Source: Hirudinaria manillensis
Taxonomy: Eukaryota; Annelida; Clitellata; Hirudinida; Hirudinidae
DNA length: 64,000 nt
Direction of reading: 5' to 3'
Assembly: GCA_034509925.1 (NCBI GenBank)
Contig: CM067536.1
Coordinates: forward strand, 4,582,501 to 4,646,500
Positions within the stretch are counted from its first letter, which is position 1, and each line of letters opens with the position of its first letter. Positions 12,841 through 32,687 of this stretch are shown piece after piece. The translations under genes and the position numbers were made by a program. The notes under the pieces were generated by a model, which was given only the letters and a program-made list of their open reading frames with translations, was not told where the DNA came from and ran no database searches.

Positions 12841-14391
12841 GGTGCCTGCTTCATCTGTGGAATCTTGTCGCATTTCAGGGAGGATTGCCCCATCAAGGAA
12901 ACAAAAGTAAAGGTCGAGACTAAAAAGTCATCACAGACCTCAGGACCAATCGCAGATTAACGCTGAAGTTAGCTTCGGGGAGACCAAAGTTATGATGCAG
13001 ATGGGAACAGAAACACATGAGAACTGATAGGTTTGCCATCTCTGGAAGAACCGACGAAATCACTGGGAGCTGCAAACGGAACGCCAATAGAGGTCCTGGG
13101 CCAATTTGACATCGAATTCACCTGCGGAGGACATTCAGGTCACTGTGGCTGCTATGTGGCTGAAAAAATCGATCAGCTGTTTGACATCGATGTCAATGGA
13201 TGAACCAACTGCCACCTTTACAGAAGGCCTTCAATGCCATCTGCTGCAAGATTGAGCAGAAGCCAGAGGAAGAAGGGAGACAACTTGCCAAGGGTTTGGC
13301 TGAACGATTCCCGGATGTCTTCAAACAGGGGTTGGGCGAATTTAAGACTCGAGCTTGACAGTTGATTGTCAAGCATGGAGTACGTCCGACCTTTTGCCGA
13401 CAGAGAAAGATTTCTTTCGCTCGGGAGGAAGCAGTCAATGCGGAGCTTGTTGTCCTGAAGAAAGTGGACTACAGCAGTTGGGCTGCCCCAATTGTTGTAG
13501 TTGCAAAGAAGAATGGAGCAGCCAGGATTTGTGCTGATTTCAAGACAGGATTCAACGAAGCACTGGAGATGCACCGTCATCCTCTGCCAACACCCGACGA
13601 AATCTTTGCTCGTCTAACTCAAGGCGCATGGTTTACACTTCGACTTCATACCTGCAGATGGAAGTCGAAGATGACTCGAAGGAACTGGTGACGATAATTA
13701 CACACAAGGGCCTGTTTCAGTACCAGCGGTTTCCCTTCAGAGTCAAATGCGCACCACATTTTCCAGAAAGCCATGGATCGAATAATCACAGGACTTAGTG
13801 GCTGTTCGGCATATCTAGATGATGTCGTTGTGACGGGATCAACAATTCTAGAGCACAACAATAACGTCCGCGCTTTATTTTAAAGAATTCCAGATTGTGG
13901 TTTTTGAGTCAGAATGGAGAAGTGCTCTTTCGCAAAACCGGAAATCAACTTATTGGGGCATGTGGTTTCAAATGATGGCCGCCGACCAGATCCCGAGAAA
14001 ATGCTGGCAATTGTCTGAATACCAGCGCCTAAGGGTCAAAAGCAGCTGAAATCGTTCTTAGGTATGATAAGTTACTAGTCTTTTGTGCCAGATATGCGTT
14101 CAATGAGAGGCCTCCTGGGCGATCTGGAAAGAAGACACATTCGTATGGACTGTTAAACACCAGAGAGTTCTGGACAAGCTCAAGGGAGTGTTGCAGTCTG
14201 ATCTTTTGTTGACGTATTTCGCCCCTGGACTGGACATCGTCGTTGCTGCGGACGCGTGTGACTTTGGAGTGGGAGCAGTCATCTCTCATCGCTTCCCGAA
14301 TGTCACTGAGAAGCCGATCGCTCACGCCAGTAGAGCTCTCATCAAGGCAGAGAAGAACTACGGACAGTTCGCGTTTGATTTGACCGAGTAG
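12841..14391 (+). pseudogene. broken Ty3/gypsy-type gag-pol remnant
   Basis: Plus-strand pieces of an LTR-retrotransposon polyprotein in the usual order but in several frames. An intact CCHC zinc knuckle lies at 12841-12910 (C-X2-C-X4-H-X4-C, CFICGILSHFREDC). A protease-like region with stops follows. Reverse transcriptase starts near 13368 (YSSWAAPIVVVAKKNG, ICADF), loses frame near 13640, and resumes with the AYLDDVVV catalytic motif near 13806 and LLGHVVSNDGRRPDPEKM near 13950. An RNase H segment (DACDFGVGAVISH) lies at 14188-14391. Multiple frameshifts and stops make it non-coding. No integrase and no paired LTRs were found. GC content is higher than the surroundings, as expected for a fairly young foreign insert. 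Confidence 0.8.
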
Positions 14392-15674
14392 ATCTTAATT
14401 TCCTGGAATCATAACACAATTGTACCCCCTCCCTTGGGCATCCGAGTGTTAAAGCGTCTCGGACCTGATTTCCAGGCGCTCTAAAAGAATATAGGCCTAA
14501 AAAGCCTTATAGGTTTCTGTTGAATTAAAATGGGACAGATTTTTTTTGCTTATTTAAAGTCTGTTACATAACTGTGCAGCAATGTGGATCGAATCAAGCT
14601 TCCATCTTGGTCTCTTAACCATTAAACTGATTAAGAAGGGTTGGAGTTAGAATGTAAGTGTATACATGAACATCCATTGAATAAATAGATTAATTGGAAG
14701 GAGGAGCTGCATATACTCAATTTAGTGCCCTTCCCCTGCAACACGCGGTCAGCGTGCCCGGGGGTTGAGCCCAAACCACCTGCATCTTCTATCTCAAAAA
14801 GTTGTACACCAATCTCCGGATCGAGGATCTAACACAACTTGAAATCTGTTGCTATCTTGTGACAGACAGCTATTAGTCTGGCAAAAAAAAACAAGTTCAG
14901 TAGAGCAAGTGAAAGGTTGAAATATATTAGAATTAGGATTTTGCATCGATGAAGACGAAATTAAAAATAAACTACATTTTGTGCCACTTGTATAAAATGT
15001 ATTATGGCTGAAGGGTTTTGTTTTTGTTTTCTAGTTAGGGTAATCGAGAAATAGGGCTCCTCCTCCCCATAATTTAACGCTGAATGCTCCGCTCGGTTTA
15101 GGTTTTTGAGGGTTTTGTTTTATATCTAGGGCCCTCTACAAATGGGGCTAGGGTCTCCTGTAAGTTTTAAGAGATTTTGACCAGGCTCGAGAAGAGGAAG
15201 ACCATGTTTATATTTTAAAAATAACGAAAGGAACATCCTTTACTGTTACGCGCAGTGGGGAGTACCAAAACTTTCATTGTTTTTAGAAGCACTCTAACAC
15301 ACACATATGCATTCTCATCAATTCGAAGGTATAATAGATTTTTAGCGTTTCATTTTATGGCTGTTTACATAAGCATATTTTATTTTTTTAATATTGCTAC
15401 CGTTGTTTTTAATGTGATTTAAATATGTTGTGTAATATGCAAAAGTAAAGTTTATACAAATTAAATTTATATATCTTTTAAGTTTTTGGTTTTCAACAAC
15501 AAAGAAACCTTTGTGGTGGACCGGGGATTTCTGAGGCCAGGGGAGTGCTGCGTTGAAATGTATTTTGAGTGGTGATCAGTCGAACGGAAATTACTGGATA
15601 GTTCTGCAAAGAATCTTAGGCTAGATTAGATTTAGTTTTGACAATCATTCTTGTCAACTGATTTGGATTGGGCA
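14392..15674. other. intergenic, possible retroelement debris
   Basis: Between the pol remnant and AMMECR1. A GC-rich block at 14700-14830 has a weak tRNA-promoter-like run (GGGGTTGAGCCC near 14761-14773), which could mark a SINE, but no second box or tail was established. The right-hand part must include the AMMECR1 promoter and 5' UTR. Confidence 0.3.
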
Positions 15675-17041
<1,367 letters not shown>

Positions 17042-17198
17042 CTAAATTACTAGCTTGCTCAAATTGTCATTTGAGTTGCTGCCTGATGACCTTAAATGCA
17101 GCTCTTTGCATTCGTGAGCTACTATAATTTTTTTGGTTTATGATCTGTATGCTAACTTTATTTTTAGAAATTCTTGAAATGTAAAAAAAAGTGTTTAG

Positions 17199-17204
17199 AA
17201 TAAA
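17199..17204 (+). promoter_or_regulatory. AMMECR1 polyadenylation signal
   Basis: AATAAA about 160 bases after the stop codon, in a T-rich 3' UTR. Confidence 0.5.
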
Positions 17205-20200
17205 TGTTGGGGATTCTTAGGATCGAAGAAGTCGTAGGCCATTTTGATGCCTTTGTATGCATTGTTATCATGCTTTGTACATTATGAGAATTAATCATAA
17301 AGCAAGAGGTTTGTTAGCTAATGAATCTATGATAAACTTTTGGATTGTGCTAAACAATTTCAATTCTTATTGGCAAGATACAGTTTATTCTGTGATGTCA
17401 TGGTGTTTTGGGTAATGTTAGCTCTGAATGTCTAAATGCTATCATCCTTGAAGATTGCTATGGAATAGGAAACGTTCTTAACTCAGGTCTTCTTGATTGT
17501 TTCCAAAACTGACAGAAACAGTTCTTGTGGTCTGTTATTTTCAACATGACCCTTTCATAATGATGGTTAATTTCCGAGTAAAGGAGTATTCACTTAAATA
17601 TCATTTCGTTACATCACAGATCAAGTTTGTTTACTGGAAATTCGTTATAAGTTTGTTAGCTTCAATAAAAGTTGAGTAACTCAAAAATTTTTATGGAGCA
17701 TTCTTAGCTTCTCAAAAGGAGTTCATTATGAAGTCATTGAGTAGCCCTGAAATTCATTAGTGTTAGTTGTGGATGAGGATGGACAGGGGATAGCTGCATC
17801 AGTATTATGAGGGTTTATTGAGACTTGATTTTATTTTCTGGGCATGAGGTAGGTTTTACTCTATGGTAGAACTGCAATATGAAGGTCATTTTAACTTTGT
17901 AGAGTGGCCATGCATGAATATCTACATCAAATAGCATTGAGGGCCTTAAACGTTGTGAGTTGTGAGAAGATAAACTGTCATTAGCAACATTGTGGGTGTT
18001 GAATCCGGGGTAGTTTCTGTCGGAAGGTATCGTTATCTATTATATCAATTTTCCTAGCAATGTCTGTTCCAGTATGTAAAGCTTTATCTCATAGAAAGAG
18101 GGCTTCAAGTCAAAGTGCCGTTATTAGCAGACCGCTGCTGAGCTAAATCCAGCCGGTGATACATTTTAATTGGTTGTAGTGCACAAATTCAAGTCTTCTA
18201 AAATCTATTAGAAGTATTCATTATCTTTGGATTTATTATCGTGTCAAACATATATTTAGCTCAAAGAAGTAGAATTGTTTACCGGATTTACCCGGTTAAT
18301 TCCACCAGTAACCCCGACGTTACACACAGCAAACTCATTCGAATTCGGTAGATTTTTCCAGTTGACACAACGATCATGCAACATCTCCGACAATAGATTA
18401 TTTGAAGTTCTTATTCGAAATTCTGTTCGGCAAACCAACCTTGTGACCCAAACTCGGCGGTTTCACTTTTTCTGCTTCGATGTCAGAGTCGTTTTTACTT
18501 CATTATTAACTGAGTTTTAGCCATGTTAACAGCATATGTCAGTCTCACCTTCGTAGCTTCAACTTCAATTCTCGAAAAAAAAACCTAATGGGTCATGTGG
18601 ATACTATATCCACACATTTTGGGATGAATCATCCTAAGCAACAAATTCCGAGAGCTACTCAAGCACACTATTCTCATTTCGTATTTCAACTTCATCTTCC
18701 TGGAGGGCTTACAGTAGTGCTTTGTAGTCTCTACAAATTTATTGAAATCGTAATTCATTATCTTTGGATATTCTGCTGAGTAAAAGCAGCATGGTTTGGT
18801 GATTTCGCTCCCGAATTTATCCGGTCCTATTCGGTTTACCCTATGGTAAATTACGAAGATATAAAAGAATATGGCTTTCATATGAAACCTGCACTTATTT
18901 TTAGGTTAAAAACGTGACAAAACGTTGTGATAATTAGTGTAATACGATGCAGTGTTTAGGATTGCGATGCATGTGTCTTTTTAATGGTGTGAAAAAGGTT
19001 AAATCGTCCTATCGTGAACGTCTTGTTTCATCGTTTCCCCCTCGTTTTTGTCGATGACATTTAATTTTTGTGGCAACGGATTAAAAATGTATGATAATTA
19101 AAAAAAGACCTTCTATGATGGTATATAACCCATTTTATATCCACTCCCTCCACAGGTCTGTCAAGAAGAACCACCATCCAGAATCAATGTGAGGCAGCTG
19201 TTTTAACGATGAACTGACAAACTTTTTCGGTTCTAAAAATATCCCATTCGTGGAAAGCGGTGCTGTAAGCTGATGAGCTTAAATAAAGCGTATGAGGCTA
19301 TATGTACCTCACTTCAGTCGCCCGACTGTTTGTGCATTTTACCACCAATGGTGAAAAAAGATTTGGATATCCTCATGAATGATGCGGACAGTAACGCGTT
19401 GTCTGTAACAAAAGTTGCTAATTTCTTTGCTTTTTTTAGTAACGAGTTGCTTTCAAAAATAACTAACGAGTTAATGCAATATGTTACAAATATTAGCTAA
19501 TAGTTGTAATTAAGTCTCGAATAAAGTAAAGAAACTTAAGTAACTAGAATTTTGAGAGGATGCATTCAACCCAGAACGTATGTTCTACGTTATTAATAAG
19601 TACAAAAGATGGTTTATGACTTTGGTAACTGCAGTTTAATTGTTGAAAACTGTTCTCATTGGCTCGTCGAATTTTTATATCTAAAAGAAATTAACTAAGC
19701 CCAAAGAATTTTTAGAAAACCAACTTCTATTGAAATGTTACAAGTATTACATGCTTTTTAAGTTTTGAAGATTTGGCTTAAGTTTTTTAGATTAATTTTT
19801 GTTTGTACAGTATAAATAAAATTCGTTTCCCCTGTCCTGTCTGTAAAATTGCAAATATTTTTTAACCAGCTTCATCCTTTATATTAACAAGCAGCATGAC
19901 ATGACAAAACGTTGTGATTACAAAGATTATCAAAAAACATCTCTTTAAATTGAATATGCTGCCTCACCCTATATCGATTTTTAGAGAATCTCCGATAAAA
20001 AATGATTACTGAATTTTACCTTGAAGTAACAGCAAATGTAACTAGTTACTTTGACATAGTACGTAGTTTCTTTTTTGAGTAACTTTGCCATCGCTAGATG
20101 CGATGTGGGTGATCACGAGCTCATTCGTACGATGGGATGAGGGCATATTAAAACAATGGAGACTATGAACCAAAATAAACAAGAAAATTAATGGAACTCG

Positions 20201-21609
20201 AACTTTTAATAAATGAAGAGAACACAAATTCAGTAAAAATTAAGGACGAAACCTTAAGCACAAGCAACTTCCAGAACAGCAACAACCCGGAGGTCGGGAG
20301 AGTGTAGACGTCCAGGACAGATATCAATAAAAATAAAGCACCTTGATATAATGGGGAATAAACAAAGTTGAAAATATCTCTAAAGGGCACTTCTAAAACA
20401 TGAAAGTGAAGGGGGACTTAAAATATTATTGAAAAGAACTTTTGGAGAATGGTAGAACTTTTTTTTACAAAATTTTGTAACATTACCAGTATGGCTAAAG
20501 CTCATCCAATTGCCCTTGATAACCTTTGATTAGAGAGGTTCGGGTAGATTGGGGATATAGAGGTAAGGTAAAAAATTTTAGGATCACTTCATATCTGATT
20601 CACCTCTGAGAATGACATTCACGTGGGACAACCTTCTTAAGCAAAGTTGAGACTAACTCGTTATGGCTTCATTTAACTGACGAATTTATTTTACAAAATA
20701 AAGATTCCATGACAATTCAGGCTGCTATTTCTTGCTTTTCAAAATATTGGTCCTATTTTATTAAATGTCTTAACCAAATGATTTTCTATGTCCCTGCCGA
20801 TTACTGTCTCTTCCAACGTGCTTACTCCTGCCAACAAAAATATTCTTTCAAATATTCTATATATGTGCCATGAAGATGAAGCTGCAATAGTTGAAAATTA
20901 GCAAAAAAAGTGCCTTATTCATAAGGTTAGTCATCTCCTGTGACCTCTCTTAACCTAATTTAAATAACTAATTCTTTCGTAAAATTTCAATGATGTTTTG
21001 TCATAATTAAACAATGCATATTAAATCATTTTTCGTACTCAAATTTCTGCGAAAAGACACATTGCTTTTCGTACCGTAACAGAGTTTAGATCAAGTTTTT
21101 AGCACGTTGATTTGCATATATTCCAAAGGTAAACAATTCAATTAAAACTGGAATGCTGCGCGGATTCTTAAATGTAATGACATTGTTGATGCATTTAAAG
21201 AAAGTGCACTCGGCTGAAGTAGTAACGAGTTGTAATTATGCAAATTTATAATAATATGATTATCAAGTGAAACTATTAAGTTATGTCAAATTTTAGTGTG
21301 CACAATGATTAAAATTTCAAATTGAGTTTGGTGTATGTTAACAAAGTCAAACAACATGAAATTAGTCGAAAACATAAAAATCTTTAAAACGAGCATTGGA
21401 TATCATTCTGCCGTAATCTTAAGAACGAAAGGTTTCTTTCTTTATAAATTACTTGGTAAGGAAAACAAATTTAACTCCTAATTAGAAAATGCGTTGGCTG
21501 ATTTCTTCATCTCGAAATGCAAATGCATCGACCATGTACTCCATCACATGACACTTTTACCTAAAAGCCACAGAATTACTTGGTCTCATTTATTCATTAT
21601 ACTTTTCAA
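17205..21609. other. 4.4-kb intergenic region
   Basis: No gene was recognised. An open frame on plus at about 19273-19500 (75 codons, MSLNKAYEAICTSL start, low database-type signal by eye) could be a short hypothetical protein but has no splice partner I can defend. Two short repeats are present: a 17-mer ATTCATTATCTTTGGAT at 18216-18232 and 18753-18769, and a 17-mer TGACAAAACGTTGTGAT at 18915-18931 and 19902-19918. The last kilobase must contain the KLF promoter. Confidence 0.4.
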
Positions 21610-22357
21610 ATGTTTGCTTCGGTTGAAGAAATCGTTTCTTTCATCAGGAGAGCAGAATTTGATTTCAATCATAGACTGAACTTGCGGAACAATAGTGATG
21701 ATATTGTGTTCCAATCTTCGTTTGAAACGGCTCCAACGGACATTCAATCTCAAGGAGATAATTTGGACATTCTGACCGAGGTAAGTTATTTCTCGACATT
21801 TACTTTGCCGTAAGTTGTTAGTCCTAAAACAGATCTGGACAAATTTTTAAAACGCAAAGCATACAGCCCTTTTAATTACTGACAAAAAAAAATGAATCAA
21901 ATTGCAAACATTCTAGATAGAAAACTCTTTCGACCAGAAGACTGCGTTCTCCGAGGTGATGTACGATCAAAACATTGATCTAATGATTGATCCTCTTGAA
22001 CACTTTTTGTCGACAACTAGCGATTCTACAAAAATCACATCAGGTGCAGGCGATGGGATGTTTACATGCAACCATCCAAACTGTGGAAAGTCATATCATA
22101 AAAAGTCTCACTTGAAAGCTCACGTGAGAAGGCATTCCGGAGACAAACCTTTTCATTGCAACTGGCAGGGCTGCACCAGAAAATTTTCAAGATCCGACGA
22201 ACTTTCTCGCCACAAAAGATCTCACACGGGCATCAAGCCTTATCCATGCTTCTTGTGCGAGAAGAGATTTACGAGGTCCGACCATCTACGGAAGCACACT
22301 AAAGTCCACCTTAAGCGGAAGAATAAATTCATGGCCAAAATATATCAAATCGAATAA
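21610..22357 (+). CDS. Krueppel-like factor, 2 exons, 203 aa
   Basis: DNA-binding transcription factor of the Sp/KLF family. Exons 21610-21780 and 21917-22357 join in phase 0. The C-terminal half holds three C2H2 fingers at about residues 106-187, with KLF spacing: finger 1 from [19 protein letters not shown], finger 2 from [19 protein letters not shown], finger 3 from [17 protein letters not shown]. The SRSDEL and TRSDHL recognition helices predict binding to GC/CACCC boxes. No Buttonhead box precedes the fingers, so it is a KLF and not an Sp. The linkers are atypical (SGDKPF, TGIKPY). At 203 residues it is short, with an N-terminal acidic stretch (residues 40-57) that could be an activation segment. 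The exact KLF subgroup cannot be decided by eye; finger 3 is closest in style to KLF9/13 or KLF4. Confidence 0.92.
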
Positions 22358-22544
22358 ATTTAACAAACTGCAACAACAACGGATTTAACGCTGTTCACTT
22401 TAGAGTCAACTTAATTTGTGTACATGTTATCAATTTAATTCTCGTTCAATTTGGTGCCAAGTTGTACTTTTTCGATTCATTGCAGTTTCTTTAATATAAA
22501 GTCACTCATGTAGTTTCGTCAAAATAGTTCGTTTATGCTACATA

Positions 22545-22550
22545 AATAAA
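22545..22550 (+). promoter_or_regulatory. KLF polyadenylation signal
   Basis: AATAAA about 190 bases after the KLF stop. A candidate signal for the opposing GATA gene (TTTATT on plus, 22566-22571) lies about 15 bases away, so the two 3' ends probably overlap. Confidence 0.5.
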
Positions 22551-22873
22551 TGCTACATATAAAATTTTTATTGTTTTGTTAAGCGGTAACTTTTAGTAAT
22601 CTGAAGTGAGATTTCTTTTGTGGTACTATCCTCGACTTACAACCCAAATTTTAAGCAAACGCCTTTAGAAGTTACAGTTGAAGTTGAATAGAAAACTCGC
22701 ATAATGCGCACCTGTAGTGGAATTCAAATATCGTAAACAATGTTGCACACAATTTTGTGAATAATGGTTTTAAGTTATTCGATGATGATAATGTAATGTT
22801 AAGAAAAGATAAGAATTGTTTCTGTCAAAACGATGTCCTTTTACGACGAAAATATGCGATTTTGTTGATCATT

Positions 22874-28601
<5,728 letters not shown>

Positions 28602-31458
28602 GTTTCAACAAAACTTCTGTAAGTCCATAAGTTCGAGCAAAATGAACCACGAAGAATTTCGTCCTGGGAGCAAAGGTCGTGAATGAAAGTAAAATCATTT
28701 ATTCCTGATTTATTCCATTTTGCCCATAGTATCGTCAACCTTTAAATCTTCAATTTATCTTGATTCCGACATATTTTCGGTACCATTATCTTGAGAAAAG
28801 TAACGTTTCAATAAGACTCCTCCTTAGGAACATTCTTATTGGTCAGACATTTACTATTCGTCGACGCCCTAGTCCTTCTTAGCGGCCAATAGCCTTATAA
28901 AAGAGGTTTTAATTGAAATTTGTTTCTTTGTCAACAGATTTGTAGGCGACGAAATCATCTGATAATTAAAACAAACATAATTTGATAAGTTTTATCCAAA
29001 CTTCTACAGCTTGACTTCGACTAATAATCGACATCTAAAACTGCAACCAATTAGGCAAAGGCACAAATAAATTATTAGAATTTAAAAATAAATTTTGCAG
29101 TTTTTAATCTACAAATTATATTTTAAAAGCTTCTAGAATCTCCGCCTATCGGTCGAATTTTAGAAAATATACCAAGATTCTGTGAAAATGGGAGGAGCCA
29201 GATGGAGTTGCATAAATTATGTTAATAGTTGCGCAGAGCCGACTTCGCAATTCCGTTTCCATTTCGCATGCGAGGAATTATGCGACCGTGCCGTGTATGT
29301 AAATGTCATCCTATTAATATCATAATTTCCTCGCCACTTCAAATTTGAAATAATTATTCTTCGGTGCAATAGCTGTGCTTTGATATTTTATATTATGAAA
29401 AGTAAAAGTGGTCATAATTCTTTGGTGAAAATGAATATTTAATGACAAATTGATCGTGCGGGATTGTTATGGAATAACTTTGGATCGGTTGATCAGGTGA
29501 AGCTTTCAATCAAAATGATTAACAAAAGCACTAGGAGGACAATTGCATTCTTAGATGAGACTCCTGGCATCCGCTCCTCGGTTTACTACATCCGGGATTT
29601 GACCTGCGAGTTATATATCGCTCGGTGCAGATTACTATCTCTGTCTTTTGCGGTTGCATCATGCGTTCAGAAACATCCCTCCTCCGCCGAATCTCCCATC
29701 ACTTAATAACTACCCATCCATCCACCAATCAAGTATGATGTGTTCGCATAATAATCTCAACAGCCAACCCACAATATGCCTCAGTATATTATTCTTACAC
29801 CACAATCACATAAACACCCATAAACACGGGCAGCACTGCCAGTTGATAGAGATTTAATAACAAACACGTCAGACATAGAGCCCTCGTGTTTACAAACTTG
29901 TTACATGTTCTCCTAGCAGAAGATTACTGCAGCGATATGTCTGCGTGGAACATGAGAACTTGTCCATAAACAAACAAATCTTTGCATGACCCAAATTGAA
30001 TAGTTAATAATAATAATAACATACACAGTGGATTATAAACAGAAACAAATGGAAAATAATTGAAAAATAATTGCTTCTGTTAGCGTTCTATGAATTTTAA
30101 GATGTGTTTTTAAATGATCAAAAACAATTTGTTTATACTTGCAGCGAATTAATGAGAAATGATGCTTTCTAATGTCATGTCCTATAAATATTTATAAGTT
30201 AATCAGACGCAATCCAAAGGTTTTTAGCAAATCTAAGGCAGGGACTTTTCAGATCTTTGTCACTGAGAAAAACTGATGAGGGGGGTCTTTGGCTCGGAAA
30301 GAAAATTCTATCCCCCTGTTGATCACCAGTCTACTTTCCAATGTGTGCTCCCCGTTGAAGTATTTTAGATCCACTATTGTTGGGAGACATTAACCAACGG
30401 CCGGAAAATGTCCCAACAAACGGGCAGGGGCCTAAATAAATCCCTGTTCAATTGTGGAGTGAGTACAATGTTTTTTTTACATTTTATTTTTGAGTGGAAG
30501 ACGCAATTACTCATCGCCTCCATCACTACTGCAAGTTGGAAAATTTCCCATTATATATTTATTTAAAGGTGAAAAATTCTCTGAGATTGGGGCGCTTCTC
30601 AAGTTACCAAATTTAAACAATGGTAACCTTACCATTTTTTCGCGAATGGTAACCTTAAATTTTGGAATGACATACTATATCGTACATAAAAGTGGCTTTT
30701 GCCGGAGCGATTCGTGACTTTATATCAAAAAGCATTTCCGAGGCTCGGGAGATGACAAAAAAACTATTAATTGTTGGTTGATCCCTAGGGGAGAATACTG
30801 TACGTGAACATGAATGCTGTCTAAGCTTTTATCGAATTAAAAACCAACTAGCTTCCTACACATTTATTTGTTAGAGAAGGTAATAAAATTAAATTTTAAA
30901 AAATAAAAGAGCTATTATGCATTACAAAGTATTAGAACAAATATTAGTGAGAAAAATAGCTCAAACTCGAGGGGAAAATACATGCTTATCCACTAAAGTG
31001 CATTTTATCGGCAAGAACTGATGTTTTACAATGCCAGAAAGTCGAGTTTTAAAACTAAATTTTAAACTTTAAACCATAATGATTTCCTAAAATTTAGGTA
31101 GCTATATTATTTTGCCTTAAAGATCAGTTATCCCTTTAACAGTGGAAACGAATTCAGAAACCTTTAAAATAAAAGTAATACATTCTGTCATCATGTGAAG
31201 ACCAAAGAATTAGATTAAGAAAAGTCAAGAAATATGTTTCTATTTGGATTTTGTCATGTAATCTTTTATTAATGATTGCAGAGTCCTGAGCAGTCAAAAC
31301 ATTCACATTGTTTCACAAAATATACAAAATATATAAGAAATAATCTTATTTCCAGTTGATCTACTATTTTATGCCAACAATTTGTAATGATGAGTAATAG
31401 TAGTCGATGCCAACATATTTAGATGCTGTACATCAGTTTACAAATTGTCACAGAATTT
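28602..31458. other. intergenic, between GATA123 start and RSPH9 end
   Basis: Contains the GATA123 promoter on its left. A plus-oriented TATAAAAG (28896-28903) with a CCAAT six bases before it is not positioned for the minus-strand gene. A TTTATT at 31265-31270 may be the RSPH9 polyadenylation signal on the minus strand. No gene was recognised. Confidence 0.4.
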
Positions 31459-32687
31459 TTAAAGCATAAATGGAAGGTCAATATTTTTCTGGCCAACTCC
31501 AAAATATAGAGATCCGAACTGATTTGTGCCAATGACATGATAAAAAGTATATCCAATCCACAAAAGACTTTTCAAAATGACAATTTTTCCTCCTCTTTCT
31601 ATCTGAAGGCTCCAGCATCCTTTACAAAAGAAAAATTAAAAAATAAGATAAGTAATTAGATAAATTATATTTTGTGACACAATCACAACTTTAATTAAAG
31701 TGATGTTAGAACAGCTAGGTTGTAAGGGGATTGGTACAAATGAAAAGTGGGTATTTTGAAGAAATGCAAGAATAGGAAATAGGTTGTTATGTTAAATATA
31801 TTTAGATTACAATAAATATTTAGATTAAAATGGATGATAAATAAATACTTTTTGGGATGTCCCCTTCAATTGTATCCATGAAATCAATTGCAGCATCAAA
31901 ATCACTTCTTTCCACTAAATTTTGTTTGGTGTGACTGTCTCTTATGTGCATGTAGTTGTAGAGATAATTTGCCTCACTTGATAATAAGCCTGCAAGATTA
32001 ATTCTATTAACGATATGTTAAAAATAAATATTAAAAATAAAATTCCTTAAGTAACCATTGAAAGTTTTGTTATTTATGACTTTTCCTGATATTTTGATTA
32101 ATGCTTTTCTTGGTGCAATCAAAACATCCCTCTCAATGAAATATAATACACAAGCCAACCTGTCTTCTTCTTTAATTGTAATCTTCCAAAAAAATAATAA
32201 AAATAAGCATGATTTAAATTTAAATTCTAATTTTAACATTACCAGTTGGCTCTCATTATTTCTATTTCTCATGATTACTTTTGTCTCAAATACATGTGAT
32301 GGATCACCAGTAAATAGTGCATCAAAATGTTCTGAAAGTTTCTTTTGAGCATCAGTTGGAGGATTTAACAGCCCCCAATTCAGACAATCTTTGCTGCATC
32401 GTTAAAAATTTAACTTAATAGAAAATTAAGGTGGAAATTCAAAGTAATGATGGATCAAACCTGTAGTAAAATCGTTTTGAACCAAGGTAATTTCCGTCAA
32501 AACCTTTGGAAATGTAATAATCTCCATGAATGCCACGAATTTTCCCCCAAAATTGAAGACGGTTAACTTTTTCATTATTCTTCAGCAATGCCAGTGAAAC
32601 TTCTAAGAGAGATTTCTGTTCAGTACTTAAAATTATTCCACTGCTTCCTAAATAATCAATTTCTAAATTGAGTGATTCGCTGTCCAT
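31459..32687 (-). CDS. RSPH9: radial spoke head protein 9 homologue, 5 exons, 268 aa
   Basis: Component of the radial-spoke head in motile 9+2 cilia and flagella. Minus-strand exons: 32461-32687, 32243-32393, 32056-32182, 31849-31989, 31459-31619, phases consistent, giving 268 residues (human about 276). Similarity runs end to end: the N-terminal VNRLQFWGKIRGIHGDYYI, the middle KITIKEED-type region ITIKEEDRLACVLYFIERD, VLIAPRKALIKI, FMDTIEGDIPK, CWSLQIERGG, and the family C-terminus NIDLPFML. Intron 2 is only 60 bp and has no in-frame stop, so its retention would add 20 residues. Presence of this gene implies that the organism has motile cilia or flagellated sperm. No promoter element was identified in the upstream spacer. 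Confidence 0.93.

Noticed and set aside
14700-14830. tRNA or SINE from a B-box-like run
   Set aside because: No matching A box, no cloverleaf and no tail could be found on either strand.
28886-28903. CCAAT plus TATAAAAG as a core promoter
   Set aside because: Plus-oriented while the only nearby gene is on minus, and the two boxes are only six bases apart.
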